Shown here piece by piece: positions 56,908 through 64,000 of a DNA stretch of 64,000 nt. The position numbers and the translations under genes were made by a program. Under the pieces are notes generated by a model, which was given only the letters and a program-made list of their open reading frames with translations, searched no databases and was not told where the DNA came from. Origin of the DNA: Ornithinimicrobium ciconiae (GTDB lineage: Bacteria > Actinomycetota > Actinomycetes > Actinomycetales > Dermatophilaceae); the NCBI RefSeq assembly GCF_007197575.1, contig NZ_CP041616.1, positions 2,046,001-2,110,000 on the forward strand. Reading direction: 5' to 3'. Numbering within the stretch: position 1 is the first letter of the stretch; every line of letters starts with the position of its first letter.

Positions 56908-57777
56908 ATGAGCAAGAAGAAGTCGAAGAAGAAGGCCTCGACCACGCCGTTCACCGATGCGCTGCGGGTGGGGGAGGGATTCCAACTCAGCGACGTCGAC
57001 TCCCGCTCGACCCCCGCCTTCGACGGGGACAAGGACGCCGGCAAGGAGGCCCTGGCCGCTGCGGACGCCGAGATGGACGACCTGCAGGAGCGGCTCTACG
57101 CTGACGGCAGTGCCGGGGGCACGGAGAAGTTGCTGTTGGTGATCCAGGGATTGGACACGTCAGGCAAGGGCGGCATCATGCGCCACGTGGTCGGAGCGGT
57201 GGACCCGCAGGGGACCGAGATCACGGCCTTCAAGGCACCGACCAAGGAGGAGTTGTCCCACCCGTTCCTGTGGCGCATCCGCAAAGCGCTGCCGGGCCCG
57301 GGCATGATCGGCGTCTTCGACCGCTCGCACTACGAGGACGTGTTGATCGTGCGGGTGCACAACCTGGTCGAGCCTGCCGTGTGGGGCCGCCGCTACAGCA
57401 CCATCAACGATTTTGAGCAGAGCCTGGTCGATGACGACACGACCGTGATCAAGGTGATGCTGCACCTGTCCCATGAGGAGCAGGGTGAGCGCCTGGCCGA
57501 GCGGCTGGACAACCCGGAGAAGTATTGGAAGTACAACCCCGGTGACGTTGACGAGCGGCTGCACTGGGACGACTACATGGAGGCTTACCAGGCCATCATG
57601 GACAAGACCTCGACCGAGGCCGCCCCGTGGTTCGTGGTGCCCGCCGACCGCAAGTGGTATGCCCGGCTGGCGGTCCAGCAGCTCCTCCTGGAGCAACTGC
57701 GCGCCCTCGACCTGCAGTGGCCGGAAGCCGACTTCGACATCAAGAAGGAGCAGAAGCGGCTCGCTGAGACGCGCTGA
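56908..57777 (+). CDS. ppk2: Polyphosphate kinase 2 family protein
   Basis: 289 residues. A disordered Lys-rich start precedes the P-loop kinase fold: Walker A LVIQGLDTSGKGGIM, lid-proximal RIRKALPGPGMIGVFDRSHY (Walker B region), VLIVRVHNLV, and NPEKYWKYNPGDVDERLHWD. PPK2 enzymes phosphorylate nucleotides using polyphosphate; this short single-domain type is usually class III (AMP and ADP to ATP) or class I. The class cannot be fixed by eye. AAAGGA lies before the ATG. Confidence 0.87.
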   Translation: MSKKKSKKKASTTPFTDALRVGEGFQLSDVDSRSTPAFDGDKDAGKEALAAADAEMDDLQERLYADGSAGGTEKLLLVIQGLDTSGKGGIMRHVVGAVDPQGTEITAFKAPTKEELSHPFLWRIRKALPGPGMIGVFDRSHYEDVLIVRVHNLVEPAVWGRRYSTINDFEQSLVDDDTTVIKVMLHLSHEEQGERLAERLDNPEKYWKYNPGDVDERLHWDDYMEAYQAIMDKTSTEAAPWFVVPADRKWYARLAVQQLLLEQLRALDLQWPEADFDIKKEQKRLAETR

Positions 57778-57780
57778 TCC

Positions 57781-57865
57781 GGTCGACGGTGATCCGGTCC
57801 CGGTCGACGGTGATCCGGTCCCGTGCGACGGTGACCCGGTCCCCGTGCGACGGTGACCCGGCCCC
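57781..57865. repeat. Four tandem 21-22-bp repeats after the PPK2 gene
   Basis: Two perfect copies (57781-57801 and 57802-57822) containing GACGGTGATCCGGTCCC are followed by two copies of a variant with GCGACGGTGACCCGG (57823-57844 and 57845-57865). They lie between the convergent ppk2 and glgX genes. Confidence 0.8.
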
Positions 57866-57880
57866 GGACTCCAGAGGGCG

Positions 57881-60001
57881 TCAGGCGAGGCCAGGCTGCG
57901 GTGTTGCGGTCAGCACGATGACCGACGCCGGTGGCACCGGGTAGGTCTGCCCCGTCTCCCAGTCACCGTTGTGGGCCGCTCCCGTGGTGTCGACCACGAC
58001 GGTCCAGGACATCGCGTCGATCCCGTCGGGGAGAGTGAAGTCCACGCTCTCGTGGCTGGCGTTGAACAGCAGCAGGAAGTGGTCGTCGGTCACCGGTCGG
58101 CCCCGCTCGTCCGGGGCCGCGATCGCCTCGCCGTTGAGGAAGACCATGATCGAGCGGGCGAAGTGGGAGCGCCACGCGCCCTCGTCCATGACCAGGCCCA
58201 TCGGGGCATACCAGACGATGTCGCCCAGCTCGCTCTGACCACCGTGGTCGGCGTCGCCGGCAAAGAACCGGCGCCGGCGGAAGACCGGGTGCTTCTTGCG
58301 CAGCGCGATGAGCTGGGTGGTGAAGTCCAGCAGGTCGGTCTCGTCCGGATCAAGGTTCCAGTCGATCCAGGACAGCTCGTTGTCCTGGGCATAGACGTTG
58401 TTGTTGCCCAGCTGGGTGCGGCCCAGCTCATCCCCGTGCGCGATCATCGGCACGCCCTGGCTCAGCAGGAGGGTGGCCAGGAAGTTCTTCTGCTGCTTGA
58501 GGCGCAGCGCATTGATCTCGGGGTCGTCGGTGGGACCCTCCGCCCCGCAGTTCCAGGACCGGTTGTGGCTCTCCCCGTCCTGGTTGCTTTCGCCGTTGGC
58601 CTCGTTGTGCTTCTCGTTGTAGGACACCAGGTCTCGCAGGGTGAACCCGTCGTGCGCCGTGACGAAGTTGATCGAGGCGATCGGGCGTCGTCCGCTGTGC
58701 GCATACAGGTCCGAGGAGCCGGTGATGCGTGAGGCGAACTCGCCGAGCGTGGAGGGCAGGCCGCGCCAGTAGTCGCGCACCGTGTCGCGGTACTTGCCGT
58801 TCCACTCGGTCCACAGCGGGGGGAAGTTGCCGACCTGATAGCCCCCGTCGCCCAGGTCCCAGGGCTCGGCGATCAGCTTGACCTGTGAGATCACCGGGTC
58901 CTGCTGGATGATGTCGAAGAAGGCGGACAGCTTGTCCACTTCGTGGAACTGCCGTGCCAGGGTCGCCGCCAGGTCGAACCGGAAACCGTCGACGTGCATC
59001 TCGGTCACCCAGTAGCGCAGCGAGTCCATGATCATCTGCAGCACGTGCGGGCTGCGCATGAGCAGGCTGTTGCCGGTGCCCGTGGTGTCGTAGTAGTGCG
59101 ACTGCTCGTCATCGACGAGCCGGTAGTAGCTCTTGTTGTCGATGCCCCGGAAGGCCAGGGTCGGACCCAGGTGGTTGCCCTCGGCGGTGTGGTTGTAGAC
59201 CACATCGAGGATGACCTCGATGCCGGCGGTGTGCAGGTTCTTGACCATCGTCTTGAACTCGGTGACCTGCTGGCCTCGCGTGCCGTTGGCGGCATAGCCG
59301 TTGTGCGGGGCCAGGAAACCGATCGTGTTGTAACCCCAGTAGTTGGTCAGCCCCTGGTCGAGCAGGGTGCGCTCCTGCACGAACTGATGCACCGGCAGCA
59401 GCTCGACCGCGGTCACGCCGAGGGAGGTGAGGTGCTCGATGACCGCCGGGTGCCCCAGCGCCGCATAGGTGCCGCGGATCTCCTCGGGCACGTCCGGGTG
59501 CAGCATCGTCAGACCCTTGACGTGGGTCTCGTAGATGACGCTGTCGTGGTATTCGTGACGCGGTGGCCGGTCGTGCGACCAGTCAAAGAACGGGTTGACC
59601 ACGACCGAGAGCAGGTTGTGCCCCAGCGAGTCCTCCTCGTTGCGCGAGTCAGGATCGTCGAAGTTGTAGGAGAAGACCGGCTGCTCCCCGGAGACCTGCC
59701 CGTCAAAGGCCCGCGCATAGGGGTCGAGCAGCAACTTGGCTGGGTTGCAACGGTGTCCGTTGTCGAGGTCGTAGGGGCCGTGTACCCGGAAGCCATAGCG
59801 CTGACCGGGCTCGACATGCGGCAGGTAGCCGTGCCAGACATAGGCATCCACCTCGGTCAGCGAGACCCGCTGCTCGGCACCCTCATCGTCGATCAGGCAC
59901 AGCTCCACCGCCGTGGCGACCTCGGAGAAGATCGCAAAGTTGACCCCGGTGCCGTCATAGGTCGCACCGAGGGGGTAGGGCTTGCCGGGCCAGATGTCCA
60001 T
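57881..60001 (-). CDS. glgX: Glycogen debranching enzyme
   Basis: 706 residues, normal for GlgX. An N-terminal CBM48/isoamylase domain ([20 protein letters not shown]) precedes the GH13 barrel. The barrel shows [21 protein letters not shown] (nucleophile Asp), LIAEPWDLG (acid/base Glu) and [10 protein letters not shown] (third acid). GlgX removes short side chains from phosphorylase-limit glycogen by cutting alpha-1,6 bonds. ATG 60001 has AAGGAC just upstream. No other glg gene is in the window. Confidence 0.93.
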   Translation of the reverse strand: MDIWPGKPYPLGATYDGTGVNFAIFSEVATAVELCLIDDEGAEQRVSLTEVDAYVWHGYLPHVEPGQRYGFRVHGPYDLDNGHRCNPAKLLLDPYARAFDGQVSGEQPVFSYNFDDPDSRNEEDSLGHNLLSVVVNPFFDWSHDRPPRHEYHDSVIYETHVKGLTMLHPDVPEEIRGTYAALGHPAVIEHLTSLGVTAVELLPVHQFVQERTLLDQGLTNYWGYNTIGFLAPHNGYAANGTRGQQVTEFKTMVKNLHTAGIEVILDVVYNHTAEGNHLGPTLAFRGIDNKSYYRLVDDEQSHYYDTTGTGNSLLMRSPHVLQMIMDSLRYWVTEMHVDGFRFDLAATLARQFHEVDKLSAFFDIIQQDPVISQVKLIAEPWDLGDGGYQVGNFPPLWTEWNGKYRDTVRDYWRGLPSTLGEFASRITGSSDLYAHSGRRPIASINFVTAHDGFTLRDLVSYNEKHNEANGESNQDGESHNRSWNCGAEGPTDDPEINALRLKQQKNFLATLLLSQGVPMIAHGDELGRTQLGNNNVYAQDNELSWIDWNLDPDETDLLDFTTQLIALRKKHPVFRRRRFFAGDADHGGQSELGDIVWYAPMGLVMDEGAWRSHFARSIMVFLNGEAIAAPDERGRPVTDDHFLLLFNASHESVDFTLPDGIDAMSWTVVVDTTGAAHNGDWETGQTYPVPPASVIVLTATPQPGLA

Positions 60002-60174
60002 CGAGGTCCTTCTGCTGGGGGCGGTGCGGCCAGGACCACATCGTCCGCGCACCAGGCTCCAGTATGCCGGGAGGCACCGACTCCCGACTCCTCACCCGGG
60101 ACGTGGCGCGTCCAGGAAGGCAGTCCACGAGTGACTACGCTGACCACACGGCGCCGGTCGAGGAGAGGTTGCGC

Positions 60175-60939
60175 ATGATCGAGCACGAGGGACGATTTGC
60201 CGGGCGGGTGGCCCTGGTCACCGGCGCCAGCAGAGGCATCGGACTGGCCGTGGCACACCGGATCGTGCGTGAGGGCGGTCAGGTCTGTGTGACAGGTCGC
60301 AAGCAGGAGGGCCTGATGGAGGCCGTGGCCGAGCTTGGTGGGGCGGACGTCGCGCTGGGGGTCGCCGGGTCTGCGGACGACCCTAAGCACCAGGACGCGA
60401 CGGTGGCCGCAGTGCTGGAGCGGTTCGGGGCGCTTGACGTGCTGGTCAACAACACCGGTATCAACCCGGCATACGGGCCCCTGAGCGAGGCCGACTTCGG
60501 TGCGCTGCGCAAGATCCTTGAGGTCAACGTCCTGGGTGCGCTGGCCTGGACCCGCAAGGCGACTGCTGCGGCGCTGGGGGAGCGCGGCGGTGCGGTGGTC
60601 AACCTGGCCTCTGTCGCCGGTCTGCGGCACGCGGCCGGCATCGGCTTCTATGGCACGAGCAAGGCCGCCCTGATGCACCTGACGCAGCAGTTGGCCGTCG
60701 AGCTGGCCCCGCAGGTGCGGGTCAACGCCGTCGCGCCGGCGATCGTCAAGACCCGGTTCGCGGCCGCGCTCTTCGAGGGCCGGGAGCAGGAGGCCGCTGC
60801 GGCCTACCCGCTGGGCCGCCTCGGAGCACCCGACGACATCGCTGCCGCCGTCGCCTTCCTCGCCTCTGAGGACGCCGCGTGGATCACGGGGCAGACTCTG
60901 GTCGTCGACGGTGGGCTGACGCTCACCGGCGGCATCTGA
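60175..60939 (+). CDS. Short-chain dehydrogenase/reductase
   Basis: 254 residues of a classical SDR: ALVTGASRGIGLAVAHRIV (cofactor site), VNNTGINPAYGP, catalytic NLASVAGL with Ser and YGTSKAAL with Tyr-x-x-x-Lys, and a C-terminal ITGQTLVVDGG. The basic residues after strand 2 (VTGRKQEG) suggest NADP(H). It resembles FabG-type and 2-deoxygluconate-type reductases; the substrate is not predictable. GGAGAGG precedes ATG 60175. Confidence 0.87.
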   Translation: MIEHEGRFAGRVALVTGASRGIGLAVAHRIVREGGQVCVTGRKQEGLMEAVAELGGADVALGVAGSADDPKHQDATVAAVLERFGALDVLVNNTGINPAYGPLSEADFGALRKILEVNVLGALAWTRKATAAALGERGGAVVNLASVAGLRHAAGIGFYGTSKAALMHLTQQLAVELAPQVRVNAVAPAIVKTRFAAALFEGREQEAAAAYPLGRLGAPDDIAAAVAFLASEDAAWITGQTLVVDGGLTLTGGI

Positions 60940-60969
60940 GACGGAGCCACAGCGGCTGCCGTTGCGCCG

Positions 60970-61019
60970 CAGGCGGGCTCGACGCCGACGCCTGGCTGCT
61001 CGACGCGGACGCCCGCCTG
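60970..61019. repeat. Inverted repeat after the SDR gene
   Basis: CAGGCGGGC (60970-60978) and GCCCGCCTG (61011-61019) are perfect 9-bp arms. The loop between them contains a CTCGACGCCGACGCC-like direct repeat. It may end the SDR transcript; no T-run follows. Confidence 0.35.
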
Positions 61020-61043
61020 GCTCGCTGACTGGGGCGCGCGCCA

Positions 61044-61049
61044 TACCGT
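61044..61049 (+). promoter_or_regulatory. -10 box TACCGT for leaderless mRNA
   Basis: TACCGT, six bases (ending in a G-run), then ATG at 61056. The G-run could also serve as a weak ribosome site. Confidence 0.35.
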
Positions 61050-61055
61050 AGGGGG

Positions 61056-62054
61056 ATGACGGTGCGGCGCAGGGTCAGGGCGGTCCTCGCCCCGGTGCCC
61101 GGAGCCCTGCCCTTTGCCCGGCTGGTCGTCGAGGTCTTCCGGATCTGCTTCCGCTATCGGGTGACTGGCCTGTCAGCAGAGGCAGCCTTCTTCATGCTGC
61201 TGTGCCTGCCGCCGCTGATCCTGGGACTCTTCGCCGGCGTGGGCTTCTTTGCGGGACACTTTGACCCGGGAGCCGTGGCCAACGTCACCGGTGCGATCGA
61301 GCGGTTCAGTGAGCAGTTCCTGACTCCCGAGGTGGTCAGCCAGATCATCGTGCCCACGGTGGAGGACGTGCTGGACGGGGGCCGCGCGGATCTGCTGTCC
61401 ATCGGCTTCCTGCTGAGCCTGTGGTCCGGCTCGCGGGCCCTGCACGTCTTTATGGACGCCATCCAGATCATGTATGCCCAAAGTGGTGAGCGCAGCATCG
61501 TCGGGGCCCGGGCGATGTCGCTGGGGCTCTATCTGGGCTCCATCGTCTTCGCCAGCCTACTGGTGCCGCTGGCTATCATCGGTCCGCGGCTGCTACGGGA
61601 CTGGCTGCCGGACAGTCTCGACGTGCTGGTCACCGCCTACTGGCCGGTCGTCGCGGGGCTGTGCCTGATCGGGTTGACCGGGCTCTATCACTACGCGCCG
61701 AAGGAGAAGACGCCGTTCTATCGCGACTTCGCGGGGGCCGGGGTGGCCGCCATCATCGTGATCCTCAGCGCCTTGGGTGTCCGGGCCTGGGCGTCGGTCG
61801 CGGTGGGCGGTGTCACGATCTTTGGGCCGCTCACGGCTCCCATCATCGCGCTGACGCTCTTCTATCTGGTCGCCCTCGCCATCCTGATCGGCGCAGCGAC
61901 CAATGCTGCGATCCGGCGGCTGTGGCCAACGCAGGACTATCGCGGCCCGATCGAGCGTGCGGGGGAGTGGTGGGACCAGGTCCGCACCAACGAGGAGCCG
62001 CCCCGGCCGCTGTCCGCGATCGAGGACCGGGAGGCACCTGATCACCGCCAGTGA
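61056..62054 (+). CDS. YihY/BrkB family membrane protein
   Basis: 332 residues with about six membrane segments. It begins VFRICFRYRVTGLSAEAAFF and has LLSLWSGSRALHVFMDAIQI, typical of the YihY (formerly called ribonuclease BN) family, and ends in a cytosolic tail with proline-rich residues. The family has been linked to permease or envelope functions without a settled activity. It is the last protein gene before the tRNA cluster. Confidence 0.83.
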   Translation: MTVRRRVRAVLAPVPGALPFARLVVEVFRICFRYRVTGLSAEAAFFMLLCLPPLILGLFAGVGFFAGHFDPGAVANVTGAIERFSEQFLTPEVVSQIIVPTVEDVLDGGRADLLSIGFLLSLWSGSRALHVFMDAIQIMYAQSGERSIVGARAMSLGLYLGSIVFASLLVPLAIIGPRLLRDWLPDSLDVLVTAYWPVVAGLCLIGLTGLYHYAPKEKTPFYRDFAGAGVAAIIVILSALGVRAWASVAVGGVTIFGPLTAPIIALTLFYLVALAILIGAATNAAIRRLWPTQDYRGPIERAGEWWDQVRTNEEPPRPLSAIEDREAPDHRQ

Positions 62055-62171
62055 CGCATGTGACGCATGGGTCTCAGGACCGCGCGCCTCCAGCGGAGGT
62101 CTGGATTTGGTTTCGCGGCCTTCCGTCAGATAATGTTCCGTGACGCCTGAGGGGAACACCCGAGGGAAGAT

Positions 62172-62244
62172 GCGGACGTAGCTCAGTTGGTAGAGCGCAA
62201 CCTTGCCAAGGTTGAGGTCGCCGGTTCGAACCCGGTCGTCCGCT
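62172..62244 (+). tRNA. tRNA-Gly (GCC)
   Basis: A 73-nt cloverleaf: acceptor GCGGACG/CGTCCGC, D-loop AGCTCAGTTGGTAGAGC, anticodon loop CTTGCCAAG with anticodon GCC, T-loop GGTTCGAACCC. No CCA is encoded. Confidence 0.97.
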
Positions 62245-62272
62245 CGGAGGCACAACCACCAGATGCCTCTAC

Positions 62273-62343
62273 GGTGGCGTGGCCGAGAGGCGAGGCAACG
62301 GCCTGCAAAGCCGTGTACACGGGTTCAAATCCCGTCGCCACCT
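62273..62343 (+). tRNA. tRNA-Cys (GCA)
   Basis: A 71-nt cloverleaf: acceptor GGTGGCG/CGCCACC, anticodon loop CTGCAAA with anticodon GCA, T-loop GGTTCAAATCC. It lies 28 bp after tRNA-Gly. Confidence 0.96.
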
Positions 62344-62366
62344 CGCAAGCAGCACCATCAGATTTA

Positions 62367-62438
62367 GGGCGATTGGCGCAGTGGTAGCGCGCTTCCTTGA
62401 CACGGAAGAGGTCACTGGTTCAAACCCAGTATCGCCCA
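62367..62438 (+). tRNA. tRNA-Val (GAC)
   Basis: A 72-nt cloverleaf: acceptor GGGCGAT/ATCGCCC, anticodon loop CTTGACACG with anticodon GAC, T-loop GGTTCAAACCC. CCA follows directly at 62439-62441. Its 3' end borders the mobile-element debris and is a likely attachment site. Confidence 0.96.
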
Positions 62439-62456
62439 CCATATAACCGCAGGTCA

Positions 62457-62476
62457 GAGGCCCTTTCGAGGGCCTC
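62457..62476. terminator. Stem-loop with TTCG tetraloop after the tRNAs
   Basis: GAGGCCCT, TTCG, AGGGCCTC form a perfect 8-bp stem with a very stable tetraloop 15 bp after the tRNA-Val CCA. It lacks a T-run, but many actinobacterial terminators do too. Confidence 0.6.
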
Positions 62477-62539
62477 GACTTGTCTCCGAGGAACACACGA
62501 GGAACAACGGGCGGGTCCTTCTGGGCACCTCCGGGCCGC

Positions 62540-62749
62540 TCACCCAGCCCTCCGGCACCCGCCGACTGGTCGGGCGTCGATGAATCTCTCGATCGAGTCG
62601 AGCTTGATCCGCAACGTCTTGCGCCCGAGCCGTACGGCGTCGAGGTGCCCGTCGGCGATGTAGCGGCGCACGGTCTTCGTCGAGACCGCAAGGATGTCGG
62701 CCGCCTCGGTCAGCGACACGAGTTTGCGGGTGGTGATGGTGGCAGCCAT
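62540..62749 (-). CDS. Excisionase-type DNA-binding protein
   Basis: 69 residues: LVSLTEAADILAVSTKTVRR, YIADGHLDAVRLGRKTLRI and DSIERFID form the MerR-like winged helix of the excisionase (HTH_17) family. Such proteins direct excision of integrative elements, and here it lies about 100 bp from the 3' end of tRNA-Val. AGGAGA precedes the ATG. No integrase gene is found between it and the tRNA, so the element is probably a remnant. Confidence 0.8.
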   Translation of the reverse strand: MAATITTRKLVSLTEAADILAVSTKTVRRYIADGHLDAVRLGRKTLRIKLDSIERFIDARPVGGCRRAG

Positions 62750-63223
62750 GGTCTTCTCCTGGGTCGGTGGCGGCCCGTGTGGGCGCACTCATCCCCCAAG
62801 GCCGCGGAGTAACCATGAGTGGCCACCGGCGTCTCCCGCGGTACCACTTCTCTGGGGGAGCGGCCATCCTGAAGGGCGGCACGGACAACCCGCGAGGCGG
62901 AGGGTGTCCCGGGCATTCGCTTCCGCGTTGCTCATGGGAAGAGGCGACGGCGGTGGCCTGGCGACGCCTCCGGGCGAACGGGCCAGCGGCATCCCCTCGA
63001 CAGCCGCGCGATGCGGCAAACGCGTGCGTCACTGGCGGCGAAATGACGCACCGCGACGGGGTAAGCCAAGGCGCGCCGCGCGGCAGATCCGTGCGGGGTG
63101 ACGCCGGACTCGCTCGCACGGGAGTGTCGTATCGACCCCCGGCTTTCGCAGGGCCGGTAGGGGCGGACATCAGGTCGGCCCGCTGAATGGGATGGGGCTT
63201 TTGCAACAGGTGAGGGTGATTGC
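62750..63223. other. Intergenic stretch without a supported gene
   Basis: 474 bp between the excisionase and the IS remnant. Frames on both strands are open for 100 codons or more, but they are low in family-like features, rich in Arg/Pro/Ala and lack ribosome sites. I see no recognisable protein. It may be degraded element DNA. Confidence 0.5.
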
Positions 63224-63337
63224 TCACGCAGCCTGATCGGCTGCTGTGGTCATGATGGTCTCGTATTCGACGGGAATGAATCGACCGAGGGCGTCCTGGC
63301 GTCGGCGGCGGTGGTAGGTGCGCTCGATCAGGTGACG
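63224..63337 (-). mobile_element. 3' remnant of an IS3-family transposase gene
   Basis: The minus strand ending TGA at 63224-63226 reads LIERTYHRRRRQDALGRFIP then VEYETIMTTAADQAA. This is the C-terminal pattern of IS3-family transposase OrfB (Y-x-R-R-x-x-x-x-L-G-x-x-P-x-E-Y/F-E). Sequence further into the transposase is missing, since the stop of the next gene is only 17 bp away. The catalytic domain is absent. Confidence 0.65.
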
Positions 63338-63353
63338 ATCGCGATGCGGAGGT

Positions 63354-64000
63354 CTAGGCGTCCCAGTTGGCTGGCGGCTCGTACCCGTCGATAGGCCAGG
63401 TGTAATCAGCGATCAGTGACCCGTCATTCCGTCCGTTTCGGTCAGCAATTTGTTGTAGAACATCGTTCAGTGCTCGATCCCGGTTGCCGTCAAGCTTGAA
63501 TCCACTGCTGACGTTCAACCGTTCGCGTGGCGGGCGAGGCACGACCGTTCCCTCCGCAATCGGGTCGTCGTCGGGGTGAAAATAGACGAACCGCTCCGCG
63601 GCGCCGATCGCAGACTCATTGTGCGCAGCAGCGAATGCCTTCGTTGCCTGCAGGTCCATGTCCTCCTCAGGACCGCCGGGGCCCGCCAGCGCAAGCCACA
63701 GCAGAGTGTGCCGATCCAGTGGCACCGTGATCGCCCGAGCGCCACCAAGGCCGCCCCCTGCCCATAGCTCTACGGAGTCCCGGACTAGGCCCACAGGAAC
63801 GTCAGAAACCGCCAACGCACATTGCCTGAAGCGCATCCGGCCCCAGGTGCGCCCGAGGATCTGCTCTGCTGCCTGAGGAAAGGTCTGCAGAAGCAGTTTC
63901 ATATGGTCCTCGCCGCGGACCTTGATCGTCGGCCCTTCCTCCTTCATGATGTCGTCCCATACGCGCTCGGCCCGTCCCGGCGGGACGGGGCGCCCGAGGT
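63354..64000 (-). CDS. DUF4238-like protein (partial, runs off the right edge)
   Basis: The frame is open from the stop at 63354-63356 to the window end, about 215 residues. It contains EDHMKLLLQTFPQAAEQILG, WGRMRFRQCALAVSDVPVGL, ITVPLDRHTLLWLALAGPGG and AERFVYFHPDDDPIAE. The strand LAVSDVPVGL resembles the TSDxPV motif in the centre of DUF4238 proteins, a family of unknown role often found in accessory regions. ATG 63947 is an internal methionine rather than the start, because the frame upstream also reads as protein (LGRPVPPGRAERVWDDIM). Confidence 0.5.
   Translation of the reverse strand, partial: LGRPVPPGRAERVWDDIMKEEGPTIKVRGEDHMKLLLQTFPQAAEQILGRTWGRMRFRQCALAVSDVPVGLVRDSVELWAGGGLGGARAITVPLDRHTLLWLALAGPGGPEEDMDLQATKAFAAAHNESAIGAAERFVYFHPDDDPIAEGTVVPRPPRERLNVSSGFKLDGNRDRALNDVLQQIADRNGRNDGSLIADYTWPIDGYEPPANWDA

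Overview
This is a 64 kb window from a high-GC Gram-positive chromosome. The strong G/C bias at third codon positions, many GTG starts, TAnnnT boxes placed 6-7 bases before start codons, DUF3000, the HemQ-type heme genes and the XRE-MurA fusion all point to Actinomycetota. A Micrococcales lineage (Intrasporangiaceae or Ornithinimicrobiaceae-like) is my guess from gene content, not a demonstrated placement.

Layout. At 0-2.8 kb lie the tail of an alpha/beta hydrolase, a VanZ-like membrane domain fused to a six-hairpin glycosidase domain, an ASCH protein and a DUF2304 protein. From 2.8 to 25.7 kb is a large surface-glycan locus. It holds about eight glycosyltransferases, an ABC flippase-type exporter, a big GT-C-like membrane protein and five sugar-nucleotide enzymes (acetyltransferase, PLP aminotransferase, Gfo/Idh dehydrogenase, non-hydrolysing 2-epimerase, UDP-sugar 6-dehydrogenase). 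Together these match the five steps of the WbpA/B/E/D/I route from UDP-GlcNAc to UDP-2,3-diacetamido-mannuronate. A block of unrelated genes (7.6-11.8 kb: zincin, trans-aconitate methyltransferase, DUF1992, VapBC, two lipoproteins) interrupts it. From 25.7 to 33.8 kb are a membrane protein, a Na+/H+ antiporter, a glycerophosphodiesterase and a sugar ABC importer without an ATPase. The importer's binding protein has an in-frame amber codon inside its signal peptide.

From 33.8 to 37 kb is a scrambled segment: a divergent, internally deleted copy of the 3' part of an XRE-murA fusion gene, an orphan MazE with a deleted mazF, a second intact MazEF pair under a perfect 32-bp palindrome, a 22-codon ssb-like stub, and the full XRE-murA gene. 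From 37 to 48 kb the content is housekeeping: RNase D, DUF3000, hemE, endonuclease IV, TrkA/TrkH, a DUF4349 lipoprotein, a HemY-type oxidase, HemQ and MsrB. From 48.5 to 54.7 kb are a BTAD regulator fused to an alpha/beta hydrolase, a divergent methyltransferase, and a LigD-polymerase/LigC/alpha-beta hydrolase operon. From 54.7 to 62 kb are a 0.5 kb block of imperfect repeats, an XRE/membrane-protein pair, a RibD-like reductase, PPK2, GlgX, an SDR and a BrkB protein. The right end (62.1-64 kb) has tRNA-Gly, tRNA-Cys and tRNA-Val, then the debris of a mobile element (an excisionase, an IS3-family tail) and a truncated DUF4238-like gene.

I found no CRISPR array, rRNA, prophage structural genes or complete defence system. 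The features most worth a second look are the amber-interrupted binding protein, the palindromic elements around the epimerase gene, the murA/mazEF/ssb rearrangement, the 54.8-55.3 kb repeat array and the domain inserted into the sugar permease.
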